From Luteimonas terrae (GTDB lineage: Bacteria > Pseudomonadota > Gammaproteobacteria > Xanthomonadales > Xanthomonadaceae), in assembly GCF_004358165.1 (NCBI RefSeq), contig NZ_SMTG01000009.1, forward strand, positions 1 through 64,000: 64,000 bases of DNA, written 5' to 3'. A program made the translations under genes and the position numbers. The notes beneath the pieces were generated by a model, which was not told where the DNA came from, did no database searches, and worked only from the letters and a program-made list of their open reading frames with translations. This document shows, in pieces, positions 33,593 through 41,803 of the stretch; position 1 is the stretch's first letter, and each line of letters begins with the position of its first letter.

Positions 33593-34216
33593 TCAGGCGG
33601 CCACGGCACGATTCTGGTGATGGGTATGGACGACCAACAGCGGCTTTTCCGGCAGGTGCGGGGTGGGCAGGTCGTGCGGCGGATACAGCAATTGCGCCCA
33701 ATCCGCGAGCGCGGGTTCGCGCTGGCGCGCCCATGCCTGGAGTTCGGCGCGCCCCTGCAGTTCGAGCACCTCGAACAGCCGAGGGCCGAAGGCATCGTCG
33801 GCCGCCAGCGTATCGGCCAGCGTTGCGGCAAGTCGCGATTGCAGCGCCGGGTCCACCTTGGCGTCCCAGACGCTGCGATCGAGCGCGAGCAGATAGCTGC
33901 TCGCGAGCACGGTCTTCAGCCGCTTGACCGCGTCGCGACCGACCTCCGCGCGGATCGCCGGTGCGTAGGCCAGCACGCCGAGGTCACGATGCAGCGCGCG
34001 GATGCGCGGAGCATTCCAGCGCGCCACCAGCGCAGCGAAGCCCTCCGGCGATGGCGCCAGCAGATGCGTCGCGGGGCCTTCCGCCAGTGCGCCGGCGAGC
34101 AGACGGCGCCCGAGCCGGCTGGTCCGGGCACGCTGCAGCAGGGCTGCGTCGATGCCGTCATCGCCGGCGCCGTGCCAGCGAGGATCGACCTCGGCGAGCA
34201 ACGCCTCCAGCGACAT
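33593..34216 (-). CDS. sctK: T3SS sorting-platform protein SctK
   Basis: 207-aa protein between sctJ and sctL, the usual place of sctK. Segments WNAPRIRALHRDLGVLAYAPAIRAEVG and LLALDRSVWDAKV resemble SctK/OrgA-type proteins, which connect SctD to SctQ at the cytoplasmic platform. Family similarity is weak across species, so position carries much of the call. 3 nt after the sctJ stop. Confidence 0.72.
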   Translation of the reverse strand: MSLEALLAEVDPRWHGAGDDGIDAALLQRARTSRLGRRLLAGALAEGPATHLLAPSPEGFAALVARWNAPRIRALHRDLGVLAYAPAIRAEVGRDAVKRLKTVLASSYLLALDRSVWDAKVDPALQSRLAATLADTLAADDAFGPRLFEVLELQGRAELQAWARQREPALADWAQLLYPPHDLPTPHLPEKPLLVVHTHHQNRAVAA

Positions 34217-34219
34217 GGA

Positions 34220-35011
34220 TCAGCCCTGCCAGCGTGCCGGTGCGGCCTTCTCGGCCGTTGCCGGCTTGCGCGACTTCAGACGGCCCGCGAATGCGAACGC
34301 GACTGCGAGCAGGGCCACCACGATGGCCGCGATGACGATCGCCATCGGACTCACCGCCGACAGCGCCATCGCCGTCCCGGTCGACGCGGTGGCCTCCGGC
34401 GGCGCCGGCATCGAGACGAACTTCACCGACACCTGGTTGATGTCGGTCAAGCCCTCGACACCATCCTTGACCACGATCTTGATGTCGGCCTCGCGGTCAC
34501 GCACGTTCGCGCCGGGCTGTTCGAAGATCCACACCGCGGCCGAGGTCTTGCCGGTCGAGCCGCCCAGCGGATCGCGCTCCGGCAATGCGAGGTGCACGCG
34601 CGCCTGCGCGACGCCGGGCAGCATCGTCAGCGTCTGGGTGATTTCCTGCTGCAGGGCATGCAGATACCGGCCGCGTTCGTCGGTGGCCGACGACGCGAAG
34701 CCTTCCTTCTTGAAGATGTCGCCGAGGTTCTGGTAGTTCTGCCGCGGCAAACCGCGTGCACCGAGGATGCTCATCGCCTGCGGGATATCGCTTTCCGCGA
34801 CGAACACGTCCCAGCCGACCTTGCTCGCCGACGGCTTCTTCTGCGCCTGCACGCCCGAGCCGATGAGCGCGCCCATCATCTCGTTGGCCTGACGCTCGTC
34901 GACCGAGCTGTAGAGCGCGGTGCCGCCACAGCCGGCGAGCAGCAGGCACGCCAGCAGCATGCCCATCCACGCAGGCCATCGTTTGGAGACGCTCATAGGG
35001 GAAAGGCGCAT
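34220..35011 (-). CDS. sctJ: T3SS inner-ring lipoprotein SctJ
   Basis: 263-aa YscJ/PrgK-family protein. Start at 35011 is favoured by a gaggtga stretch 8 nt upstream; an in-frame ATG at 34996 is the alternative. The lipobox LAGC (residues 25-28 from the first start) ends the signal. Then LYSSVDERQANEMMGALIG and the ring-building motifs D1 and D2 with ALQQEITQTLTMLPGVAQARVHLALPE (split here only in description) follow. One C-terminal membrane helix at about 205-227 and a basic tail. Forms the inner-membrane ring with SctD. Confidence 0.93.
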   Translation of the reverse strand: MRLSPMSVSKRWPAWMGMLLACLLLAGCGGTALYSSVDERQANEMMGALIGSGVQAQKKPSASKVGWDVFVAESDIPQAMSILGARGLPRQNYQNLGDIFKKEGFASSATDERGRYLHALQQEITQTLTMLPGVAQARVHLALPERDPLGGSTGKTSAAVWIFEQPGANVRDREADIKIVVKDGVEGLTDINQVSVKFVSMPAPPEATASTGTAMALSAVSPMAIVIAAIVVALLAVAFAFAGRLKSRKPATAEKAAPARWQG

Positions 35012-35027
35012 GCCGGTCACCTCGTGA

Positions 35028-35450
35028 TCAGGACTGCTGGCGGAACAGCTGCTGGATGCCATCGGACGTCCGGTTGGCGACATTCGAGGTCATTTCGCAC
35101 TGGAACAGGAAGTGATGGGACTTCATCGTCATTTCGATGACCTGGCCCGGCGTCAGCTCGCCGGTGTTCTGGGTCATCGTCTTGGCGAGATCCTGGATGC
35201 TCGAGGCCCCACCGTTGAGGTTGTCCATTGCCGACATCAGCATGCGGACACCATCGGACGGCTCCGTCGCACCCGTGCTCGCCACGTCCTGCGTGGCATT
35301 GGCGGACGCGGCGGAACTCGCGCCCGCCCGGTCCATCGCCTGGGCGAACTGACCCACTTCGTACGCAGCGGCGACCGGCTGGTTGGCGCCGCCTCCCGAT
35401 GCCCCCTGTGCCGCGGCTTCGAGCCCCGCGGCCTGGATTGCGTCGACCAT
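35028..35450 (-). CDS. sctI: T3SS inner rod protein SctI
   Basis: 140-aa protein, AAGGAG 8 nt before the ATG. The first 90 residues are low-complexity Ala/Ser/Gly. The C-terminal 45 (GQVIEMTMKSHHFLFQCEM then SDGIQQLFRQQS) is the helix typical of HrpB2/SctI, which docks to the export gate and starts the needle. Secreted without a Sec signal. Gene order sctD-F-I-J equals prgH-I-J-K of Salmonella SPI-1. Confidence 0.86.
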   Translation of the reverse strand: MVDAIQAAGLEAAAQGASGGGANQPVAAAYEVGQFAQAMDRAGASSAASANATQDVASTGATEPSDGVRMLMSAMDNLNGGASSIQDLAKTMTQNTGELTPGQVIEMTMKSHHFLFQCEMTSNVANRTSDGIQQLFRQQS

Positions 35451-35489
35451 GTTGTTCTCCTTGCGCGTGTCTGGAGGGACGAACGTCGC

Positions 35490-35810
35490 TTACTGCTTGC
35501 GACCCAGCGTCTCGAGCGCCTGGCCGACGCTGTTCTGCGAGGTCGAGGCGTTGTTGGACAGGAACTGCATCCGCAGGCTCTCGGCGGTCAGCTGGACCAC
35601 ATTGGACGGCTGGTCGCCACCCTGGCCGATGACGTCGGAAAGATTGGTGATCTTGGTGGCCTGCTGGTCGAGCGTCTGGCCCCAGGCGCGCGACATTGCT
35701 TCGTACCAGCTCGAGGAACTGGCACCGCCGCTCTTGCGGACACCATTGTCGTTGTGCATCGAGGCGCGGCCGATGAAGCTACCGATCTGGTCGTTGGAAA
35801 TCGTGGTCAT
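35490..35810 (-). CDS. sctF: T3SS needle protein SctF (predicted)
   Basis: 106-aa protein between sctD and sctI, where the needle gene sits in SPI-1-type operons. AGGAG 8 nt upstream. Needle-like layout: a first helix with WYEAMSRAW, a turn containing QPSN, and a second helix QLTAESLRMQFLSNNAST reaching the C-terminus, like the PSD/N-x-L pattern and final amphipathic helix of known needles. It is longer than usual (80-90 aa) because of a Ser/Gly/Asn-rich N-terminus. A paralogue lies at 27691-28017. The name rests on position and pattern. Confidence 0.75.
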   Translation of the reverse strand: MTTISNDQIGSFIGRASMHNDNGVRKSGGASSSSWYEAMSRAWGQTLDQQATKITNLSDVIGQGGDQPSNVVQLTAESLRMQFLSNNASTSQNSVGQALETLGRKQ

Positions 35811-35889
35811 GCGATGTACTCCTGTGCGACAGCCTGAAATTGCGGGAATGTTGCGGGAAGAATGCGACGCGCCGGGCGCCGCAGGATGA

Positions 35890-37125
35890 TCACTGGCGCG
35901 ATGCCGGGCTCGGGCCGGTGCCGACCGTGGCGATGGCGCCGGCACGGACGTTGGCCTCGACCTTGGCGAAGCGCGGATCGCCGCCGGCAGCGGCATGGGC
36001 CTGCGCCCTTGCGGCCAGCGCCTGCTCCTCCGGCGTCGGTGCCGGCCCCGGGACGATCTTGATGGTGGCGCCGTCGGGCCCGATGACGTGCGCGAATTCG
36101 CCGATCGCCACCAGATCGCCCTTGCCGGGAATCTTCTCGCCGACGACGAAGCGACGGCCGTCGGACGACAGCAGATGCGGGTCGTCACCGCGGACGATGC
36201 GCACGATGTGCGCCTCCGGCGGCGCCTGCGGCTGCTCGAGCTGCGCGCCAGGGACTGCACCGGTCGGCGTGCGCGGCACGATGCGCTGCACGCCGGGGAT
36301 GTCGGAGACCGCGCGCGAGGACGCGATCTGGCGGATCTGAGCGTCGTCCTTGAACTCGCCGATCACCTCGACATCGCCGTTGCCGACGTAGCGGGCCTGC
36401 ACCGGAATCGACTGGCCGCGGAACATTTCCGAGACGTCGCTGGCGATGTGCTCGCCGGTGCGGATCTGCAGGTTCGCGTCGATGTGCTCCGCGCGCACCT
36501 GGTTGCGCAGGCGCTCGAGCGTGGCGCCATCGTCGACCGCGCCGGTCACGGTGGGACGACCGCCGGTGCCGTCGGTGATCTGCGCGTTCGCCACGCGATG
36601 CTCGTCAAGCAGCGCCGAGAGGCGCTCGCGCTGGTCCGGCCCGTGATCGGGTGCCGGCAGCACGGCGGCGAAGATCGCCAGCGATGCCAGCGACAGCGCC
36701 GCGATGCCCGCGATCAGCGGCAGCTTGCGCACGAAGCCCGGACGCGCGACGGCCTCTTCGTCGTTCGGCGCGAACACGGTGACGAATTCATCCCAGGCCG
36801 GATCGTCCTCGCGGCCGAAGGCGATCACCGCGTCGCCGATCCGCACCTGCTGCACCACGGACAGTTCGACCGGATCGCCGGGATGGATGTCCTGCGCGCC
36901 CACCTTGACGGGCGCGTCCAGCGCGCGCACCAGGAAGCGGCCGCCGACCAGGCTCACGAGCGCGTGGTGGGCGGCGACGGCGTCGTCGGCGAGCACGATG
37001 TCGCAGTCCTCACCGCTGCCGACGAGAATCATCTCCTCGTCCGCGAGCACGCGGCTGGCGCCTGCATGCAGGCCGTCGACGATGCGCAGCACGTTGTGCG
37101 CCTTGGATTGAGTGCGTTCTGTCAT
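35890..37125 (-). CDS. sctD: T3SS inner-membrane ring protein SctD
   Basis: 411-aa protein with the SctD layout: a cytoplasmic FHA-like domain (about 10-105, with LVGSGEDCDIVLADDAVAAHHA), one membrane helix (135-157) and a periplasmic region of ring-building modules (about 165-360). The final 50 residues are Pro/Glu/Ala-rich. It forms the outer of the two inner-membrane rings and recruits SctK. The sctV stop lies 96 nt upstream. Same operon. Confidence 0.9.
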   Translation of the reverse strand: MTERTQSKAHNVLRIVDGLHAGASRVLADEEMILVGSGEDCDIVLADDAVAAHHALVSLVGGRFLVRALDAPVKVGAQDIHPGDPVELSVVQQVRIGDAVIAFGREDDPAWDEFVTVFAPNDEEAVARPGFVRKLPLIAGIAALSLASLAIFAAVLPAPDHGPDQRERLSALLDEHRVANAQITDGTGGRPTVTGAVDDGATLERLRNQVRAEHIDANLQIRTGEHIASDVSEMFRGQSIPVQARYVGNGDVEVIGEFKDDAQIRQIASSRAVSDIPGVQRIVPRTPTGAVPGAQLEQPQAPPEAHIVRIVRGDDPHLLSSDGRRFVVGEKIPGKGDLVAIGEFAHVIGPDGATIKIVPGPAPTPEEQALAARAQAHAAAGGDPRFAKVEANVRAGAIATVGTGPSPASRQ

Positions 37126-37221
37126 GTCAGTCCTCTCATTGCCTGCGCTGCGGTGACCGCGTCGACCGCGATGACCTCGGAGCGCATGCCCCTGAATGAA
37201 GCGACTACGTCATGGTTGGAA

Positions 37222-39279
37222 TCACGCATTGATCTGCCCCGCCTGCACGATGCGCAGGTCCGGCGCCAGTTCCTGGTACGACAGCACCGGCAAGTCGAAG
37301 AAATCGACCTCCATGAGCTTGCGCAGATGCCTGCGCACGTCCAGCGAACACAGCAGCACCGGCTTCACGCCCGGCGCCTGGCGGCCCAGGTGCGCACGCA
37401 CCTCGTTGCCCAGACGCCCGGCCAGTTCCGGCGAGATCGCAAGCTGGCTGGCACCACCCGCCACGCGGACCGATTGCCGCAACTTGTCTTCCAGTTCGGG
37501 GTGGATCAACAGTACATGCAGCGTCCGCTCATCGTCTGAATAGCGATCCGCGATCTCGCGCTTCAGCGCCACGCGGACGTACTCGGTGAGCAGCACCACA
37601 TCCTTCTCGCGACCGCCGACATCGGTGATCGCCTCGAACGCGTCGCGCAGGTTGCGGATCGGCACGCCTTCCTCGGACAGCCGGCGCAGCACGTCGGCCA
37701 CGCGCTGCGGCGCGACCACGCGCAGCATCTCCTTGACCAGATCCGGATAGTCGCGCTGCATCTTCGCGAACAGGTTCGAGGTTTCCTGGATGCCCAGGAA
37801 CCCGCCCATGCGACGACGGATCGCGGCCGATGCATGCGCGCCGAGCACGTCGATCGGCGCCTGCGTGCCCTCGCCCTGCGTCTGGACCCACTCGCCGGCG
37901 ACGACCGCCGGATAGAAGCCCGGCAGCTTCGCCGCGTTGGCGGAATTTGCAGGCTGCGGCTGCAGCAGCGCATCGCTGCGCAGGCGGCCGGTCGCGATGC
38001 GTGCGCCGAAAGCGGTCAGACGATATTCGTCGTCGCCGAAGGTCGGCACGATGCGCAACGACGGCACCGGCACGGGCACGCCGTATTCCTCGCGCAGGCG
38101 CTGGGCGACCTCGGCCACGCGGGCCTCGAGATTGTGCGCGCCCAGATTGTGGGCGAGCAGCGGCGAGACCTGCAGCTGCAGCGGCGCGGGCGGCGCCAGA
38201 TCGTCCTGCTTCACGGCCTGCTGGGCATCGGCGACGACTTCTTCCTCGCTGATGCGGAAGGCGCGGCGCAGCACCTCGAACTTGTAGCGGTAGCTCCACG
38301 CGCTGAAGGTCAGCAGGCCCACGCCCAGGATCAGGAACACCGGCCAGGGGAAGCCCGGCACGAGAGTCATCAGCAGCGCGAGGATGCCGGTGATCATGAT
38401 CACGCGCGGCTGGCCGGAGACCTGGCGGGTGATCGCATCGCCGAGGTGGCGATCGTCGATCTCGCCGGTGGTGCGGGTGACGATCAGGCCCGCGGCGATC
38501 GTCGACAGGATGGCCGGGATCTGCGAGACCAGACCGTCGCCGATGGTCAGGATGCTGTAGACGCGGGTGGCTTCGCCCAACGGCATGCCCCGCTGGAGCA
38601 CGCCGATCGCCAGACCGCCGAGCAGGTTGATCAGGATGATGACGATGCCGGCGATGGCATCGCCCTTGACGAACTTCATCGCACCGTCGAGCGAGCCGTG
38701 CAGCTGGCTTTCGGTCTCGAGCAGGCGGCGCTTGCGGCGCGCCTCGTCCTTGTCGATTAGGCCGGCGCGCAGATCGGAGTCGATCGAGAGCTGCTTGCCG
38801 GGCATCGCGTCCAAGGTGAAGCGGGCGGCGACTTCCGCCACGCGTTCGGCGCCCTTGGCGATCACGATGAACTGCACGACGGTGATGATCAGGAATACCA
38901 CCATGCCGACCACGAGGTTGCCGCCGGCGACCAGGGTGCCGAAGGTCTCGACGATGTGGCCGCCTTCGGCATGCAGCAGGATCGAGCGGGTGATCGCGAT
39001 CGAGATCGCCAGCCGGAACAGCGTGGTCAGCAGCAGCACGCTGGGGAAGCTGGAGAAGGCGACCGCCGTGGGGATGTAGATGCCCAGCAGCAGCAGGCCG
39101 AAGCCGATCGAGATGTTGACCGCCACCAGGGTGTCGATCACCACCAGCGGCAGCGGCAGGATCATCACGCTGATGATCGTGACCGCGGCAAACGCGAGGA
39201 TGACGTCGCTGTAGCCGAGCTTCGCGCGCGGCGCAGCGCCCGCGGGCGCACCGGTCAACTGGGCGAATAAGGCCTTCAC
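37222..39279 (-). CDS. sctV: T3SS export-gate protein SctV
   Basis: 685-aa FHIPEP-family protein. The GTG at 39279 is chosen: AAGGTGG lies 7 nt upstream and the result has the normal length; a longer frame would add an Arg-rich, promoter-antisense extension. The N-terminal half has about eight membrane helices, with the family segments LTTLFRLAISIAITRSILL, DAMPGKQLSIDSDLRAG and FVKGDAIAGIVI. The C-terminal half (about 345-685) is the cytoplasmic nonamer ring that receives chaperone-substrate complexes. Confidence 0.95.
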   Translation of the reverse strand: MKALFAQLTGAPAGAAPRAKLGYSDVILAFAAVTIISVMILPLPLVVIDTLVAVNISIGFGLLLLGIYIPTAVAFSSFPSVLLLTTLFRLAISIAITRSILLHAEGGHIVETFGTLVAGGNLVVGMVVFLIITVVQFIVIAKGAERVAEVAARFTLDAMPGKQLSIDSDLRAGLIDKDEARRKRRLLETESQLHGSLDGAMKFVKGDAIAGIVIILINLLGGLAIGVLQRGMPLGEATRVYSILTIGDGLVSQIPAILSTIAAGLIVTRTTGEIDDRHLGDAITRQVSGQPRVIMITGILALLMTLVPGFPWPVFLILGVGLLTFSAWSYRYKFEVLRRAFRISEEEVVADAQQAVKQDDLAPPAPLQLQVSPLLAHNLGAHNLEARVAEVAQRLREEYGVPVPVPSLRIVPTFGDDEYRLTAFGARIATGRLRSDALLQPQPANSANAAKLPGFYPAVVAGEWVQTQGEGTQAPIDVLGAHASAAIRRRMGGFLGIQETSNLFAKMQRDYPDLVKEMLRVVAPQRVADVLRRLSEEGVPIRNLRDAFEAITDVGGREKDVVLLTEYVRVALKREIADRYSDDERTLHVLLIHPELEDKLRQSVRVAGGASQLAISPELAGRLGNEVRAHLGRQAPGVKPVLLCSLDVRRHLRKLMEVDFFDLPVLSYQELAPDLRIVQAGQINA

Positions 39280-39452
39280 GGAGACACCACCTTGGACGCA
39301 CGGACCGGGGGGACGGCCGTCATGTTCCGACGCGACGCGTGACGAACGGGCAGTCCTTCGGAAAGGCCCGGCCCCACGGCGGTCTCGCACACTCCGGTGT
39401 CCATTCGGCGCATCTGCCCCTGACCTCGTGCGTCACATTGTGCCGCTCTACG

Positions 39453-39465
39453 ATAGCTGGGCTAT
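39453..39465. promoter_or_regulatory. Dyad overlapping the predicted sctV start site
   Basis: ATAGC-TGG-GCTAT, perfect 5-bp arms, directly next to the -10 at 39466. The position would let a bound protein block transcription. Unlike the CTAGG dyads in sequence. Confidence 0.35.
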
Positions 39466-39494
39466 GTTATGGACAGGTCAATCCGATGTTGCAA
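39466..39494 (-). promoter_or_regulatory. Predicted promoter of the sctV operon
   Basis: On the minus strand TTGCAA and CATAAC with 17-nt spacing, in the 300-base gap between the fliO-like gene and sctV. The leader would be about 180 nt. The rest of the gap shows nothing recognisable. Confidence 0.4.
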
Positions 39495-39579
39495 GAAGGT
39501 TCCAGCGAAAGTGTGCAATCGGTGTGAAAACGTTTCCTGCGTCACTGTCTCCGGATAAAAACCCAAGCGTCACCACCAC

Positions 39580-40023
39580 TTAACGGTGCGCGTCGATATT
39601 GAGAGGTGAATGCGGCGCGGCCATGGAGGCCGCCGGTGGGGGGGCCTGCAGATCGTCAGCATCCAGATCTGTAACGAAGGTCACAGATTGCGCTCCCACG
39701 CCGACCGCAAACACCCGGCCCGCGCGCGACTTCACCAGCACCAGCCGTTCGCGCGGACCTAGGGGCAGGATCTGCAGGACCGAAAGTGGGGCATCGTTGC
39801 CCGACAACCCGTACCGCCGTCGTACCAGCCGCAGCAGGAACACCAGGCCCACGATGATCAGGACTAGTGGAATCACGATGGCGAACATCTCGCCGACGAA
39901 CGACTCGCTCGGCGTCGCGCGCGCCGCGGGCGCGGCGGCCTGCGCGGTGGCGGTGGCCAGTCCCATCAGACCGGCGGACGTTGCGGCGATGGCGGAACGG
40001 GAAGGACGGTTGGCGCAGGTCAT
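39580..40023 (-). CDS. FliO-family protein in injectisome cluster
   Basis: 147-aa protein with an N-terminal signal-like or polar segment, one clear membrane helix (MFAIVIPLVLIIVGLVFLL, about 46-64), a basic RLVRRRYG boundary, and the FliO domain signature LQILPLGPRERLVLVKSR followed by VFAVGVG and VTFVTDL. FliO assists assembly of the FliP (SctR) ring in flagella. No flagellar genes are present here, and injectisomes normally do without FliO. Start at 40023 is uncertain; an in-frame ATG at 40089 exists. It is transcribed toward sctV. Confidence 0.82.
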   Translation of the reverse strand: MTCANRPSRSAIAATSAGLMGLATATAQAAAPAARATPSESFVGEMFAIVIPLVLIIVGLVFLLRLVRRRYGLSGNDAPLSVLQILPLGPRERLVLVKSRAGRVFAVGVGAQSVTFVTDLDADDLQAPPPAASMAAPHSPLNIDAHR

Positions 40024-40092
40024 GGGGTCTCGCGTGCGTGGCACCGGGACGGTGCCCGGGCACGTTAGCAGCCAAACGGTGTCGCCCATCGC

Positions 40093-41202
40093 ATGACGCC
40101 ACGGACCGGAAGCCCCCGCGCGGCCGGCGCGCGCCCTGCCCAGCCGACCGTCCAGGACGGCGCGGCCGCGCTCAACGAGGTGCTCGAGGCGGTGCCGTTC
40201 GCTTGCGCCGCGTTCGACCGCGCGACCGGCGCGCTGGTCGCATCCAACAGCCGGTTCGAAGGCGACCTGGGCACGCTGCCCGGCTTCGCGCAGCGCGATG
40301 CGCTGCTGGCGACGCTGTACGGCGATCTCACCGGCGATGCGCGCGGCGAAGAAGTCCGCGCGCCCGGAAGCGGCCGCTGGTATGCGCTGCACTGGCGGGA
40401 TCTCGACTGCGGCACGCGGGCGCTGTCGCTGCTGACCGCGGTCGACATCAGCGAGCGCATCGAGACGCTCGATTCGCACAAGTCGCAGCAGGAGAAGCTG
40501 CTCTTCACCTCGCGGATGATGTCGGTCGGCGAGATGGCGGCGACGCTCGCGCACGAGCTCAACCAGCCGCTGGCGGCGATCGTGAACTATCTCAACGGCA
40601 GCCTGCGCCTGGTCGACCAGGCGGGCGGGCCGGTGCAGGTCGAGCGCGCCCTGCAGGCCGCACGCACGCAAGCCGAACACGCCAGCGCGGTGATCGCGCG
40701 GGTCCGCGAATTCGTGCGCGCCCGCGAGCCGCGTCGCGATGCGCAGGAACTGCCGCTGATCGTCGATACCGTGCTGGAACTGCTGCGGCTGGAGGCCGAG
40801 CGCCAGCAGCTGCGCATCGAACTTGCACTCGCGCCCGGACTGCCGGCGGTCTATGCCGACCGGGTGATGGTCGAACAGGTCCTGCTGAATCTGGTCAAGA
40901 ACGCGATCGAGGCGATGCGCGAAGTGCCGGCGGCGCAGCGCGGCCTGCGCATCGAGGCGCGGGTGAACCTCGATGGCGAAGTGGAAGTGCGCGTCTGCGA
41001 CCGCGGCCCGGGACTGAGCCAGGCCGAGAGCGAGCAGCTGTTCTCGCCGTTCTACACCACCAAATCCGACGGGCTGGGGATCGGTCTCGCGATCTGCCGC
41101 TCGATCATCGAATACCACGAAGGCCGTCTGTTCTTCGAGGCCAGGGAAGGCGGCGGCAGCGTGTTCGGATTCACGCTGCCGCCCCCGGACAGGAGGCTCT
41201 GA
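40093..41202 (+). CDS. Soluble PAS histidine kinase (FixL-like)
   Basis: 369-aa sensor kinase without membrane helices. A PAS-like domain spans about residues 28-120. The H-box AHELNQPLAAIVNYL has the phospho-accepting His at 154, of the FixL/DctB-like type. Then N-box NLVKNAIEA, G1 DRGPGL, F-box FSPFYTTK and G2 GLGIGLAICRS. Expected to sense an internal signal. The partner regulator starts 4 nt downstream and sctQ-R-S-T follow in the same run, so the pair likely controls the island. Divergent from the fliO-like gene (69 nt). Confidence 0.92.
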   Translation: MTPRTGSPRAAGARPAQPTVQDGAAALNEVLEAVPFACAAFDRATGALVASNSRFEGDLGTLPGFAQRDALLATLYGDLTGDARGEEVRAPGSGRWYALHWRDLDCGTRALSLLTAVDISERIETLDSHKSQQEKLLFTSRMMSVGEMAATLAHELNQPLAAIVNYLNGSLRLVDQAGGPVQVERALQAARTQAEHASAVIARVREFVRAREPRRDAQELPLIVDTVLELLRLEAERQQLRIELALAPGLPAVYADRVMVEQVLLNLVKNAIEAMREVPAAQRGLRIEARVNLDGEVEVRVCDRGPGLSQAESEQLFSPFYTTKSDGLGIGLAICRSIIEYHEGRLFFEAREGGGSVFGFTLPPPDRRL

Positions 41203-41206
41203 CGCC

Positions 41207-41803
41207 ATGACCGCGACGCGCATCTACCTCGTCGACGACAACGACGGTTTCCGCGATTCCACCGCCTGGCTGCTGGAAACGGCCGGTTTCGAAGTGCGCG
41301 CGTTCGCCTCGGGCGCGGCGTTCCTGACCGTCTTCGACAGCACCCGGCACGGGGATGGCGAATGCCTGGTGTCGGACATCCGCATGCCGGAGATGAGCGG
41401 CCTGCAGTTGCAGGACGAGCTGCTGCGCCGCGGCTCCACGCTGCCGCTGGTGTTCGTCACCGCGCACGGCGACGTGCCGCTGGCGGTGGAGGCGATGCGC
41501 AAGGGCGCGTCGAACTTCCTCGAAAAACCCTTCAGCGACGATGCGCTGATCGATGCCATCCGCAACGCGCTCAGTCGCGATCGCGTGCAGGCCGGCTCGC
41601 CGCAGGGCGCGGCGCTCGCCAAGCTCAGTCCGCGCGAGCGGCAGGTGCTCGACCTCGTCGTCGCCAGCAAGCCCAACAAGATCATTGCCGACATCCTCGG
41701 CATCAGCATCAAGACCGTTGAACTGCATCGGGCCAACATGATGAGCAAACTCGGAGTGCGTTCCCTCCCCGAACTGATGAAGGTGGCACTGGGCCATGGC
41801 TGA
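41207..41803 (+). CDS. FixJ-type response regulator with LuxR HTH
   Basis: 198-aa two-domain regulator. Receiver domain about 1-120: acidic pair DD at 10-11, phospho-Asp57 in SDIRMPEMSG, conserved Thr in FVTAHGD and Lys in FLEKPF. A LuxR/GerE helix-turn-helix follows (about 135-195): LSPREREVLDLV, NKIIADIL and SIKTVELHRANMM. This domain class binds 16-20-bp dyads, so it is the best candidate to read the CTAGG sites. Its stop overlaps the sctQ start by 8 nt. Confidence 0.93.
   Translation: MTATRIYLVDDNDGFRDSTAWLLETAGFEVRAFASGAAFLTVFDSTRHGDGECLVSDIRMPEMSGLQLQDELLRRGSTLPLVFVTAHGDVPLAVEAMRKGASNFLEKPFSDDALIDAIRNALSRDRVQAGSPQGAALAKLSPRERQVLDLVVASKPNKIIADILGISIKTVELHRANMMSKLGVRSLPELMKVALGHG

Noticed and set aside
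37126..37221. Separate promoter for sctD
   Set aside because: The 96-base gap after sctV shows no convincing -10/-35 pair or dyad; read-through from sctV is simpler.
39759..39774. Further CTAGG site in the fliO-like gene
   Set aside because: CTAGGGGCAGGATCTG has the left arm but no matching right arm, and it is inside coding sequence.
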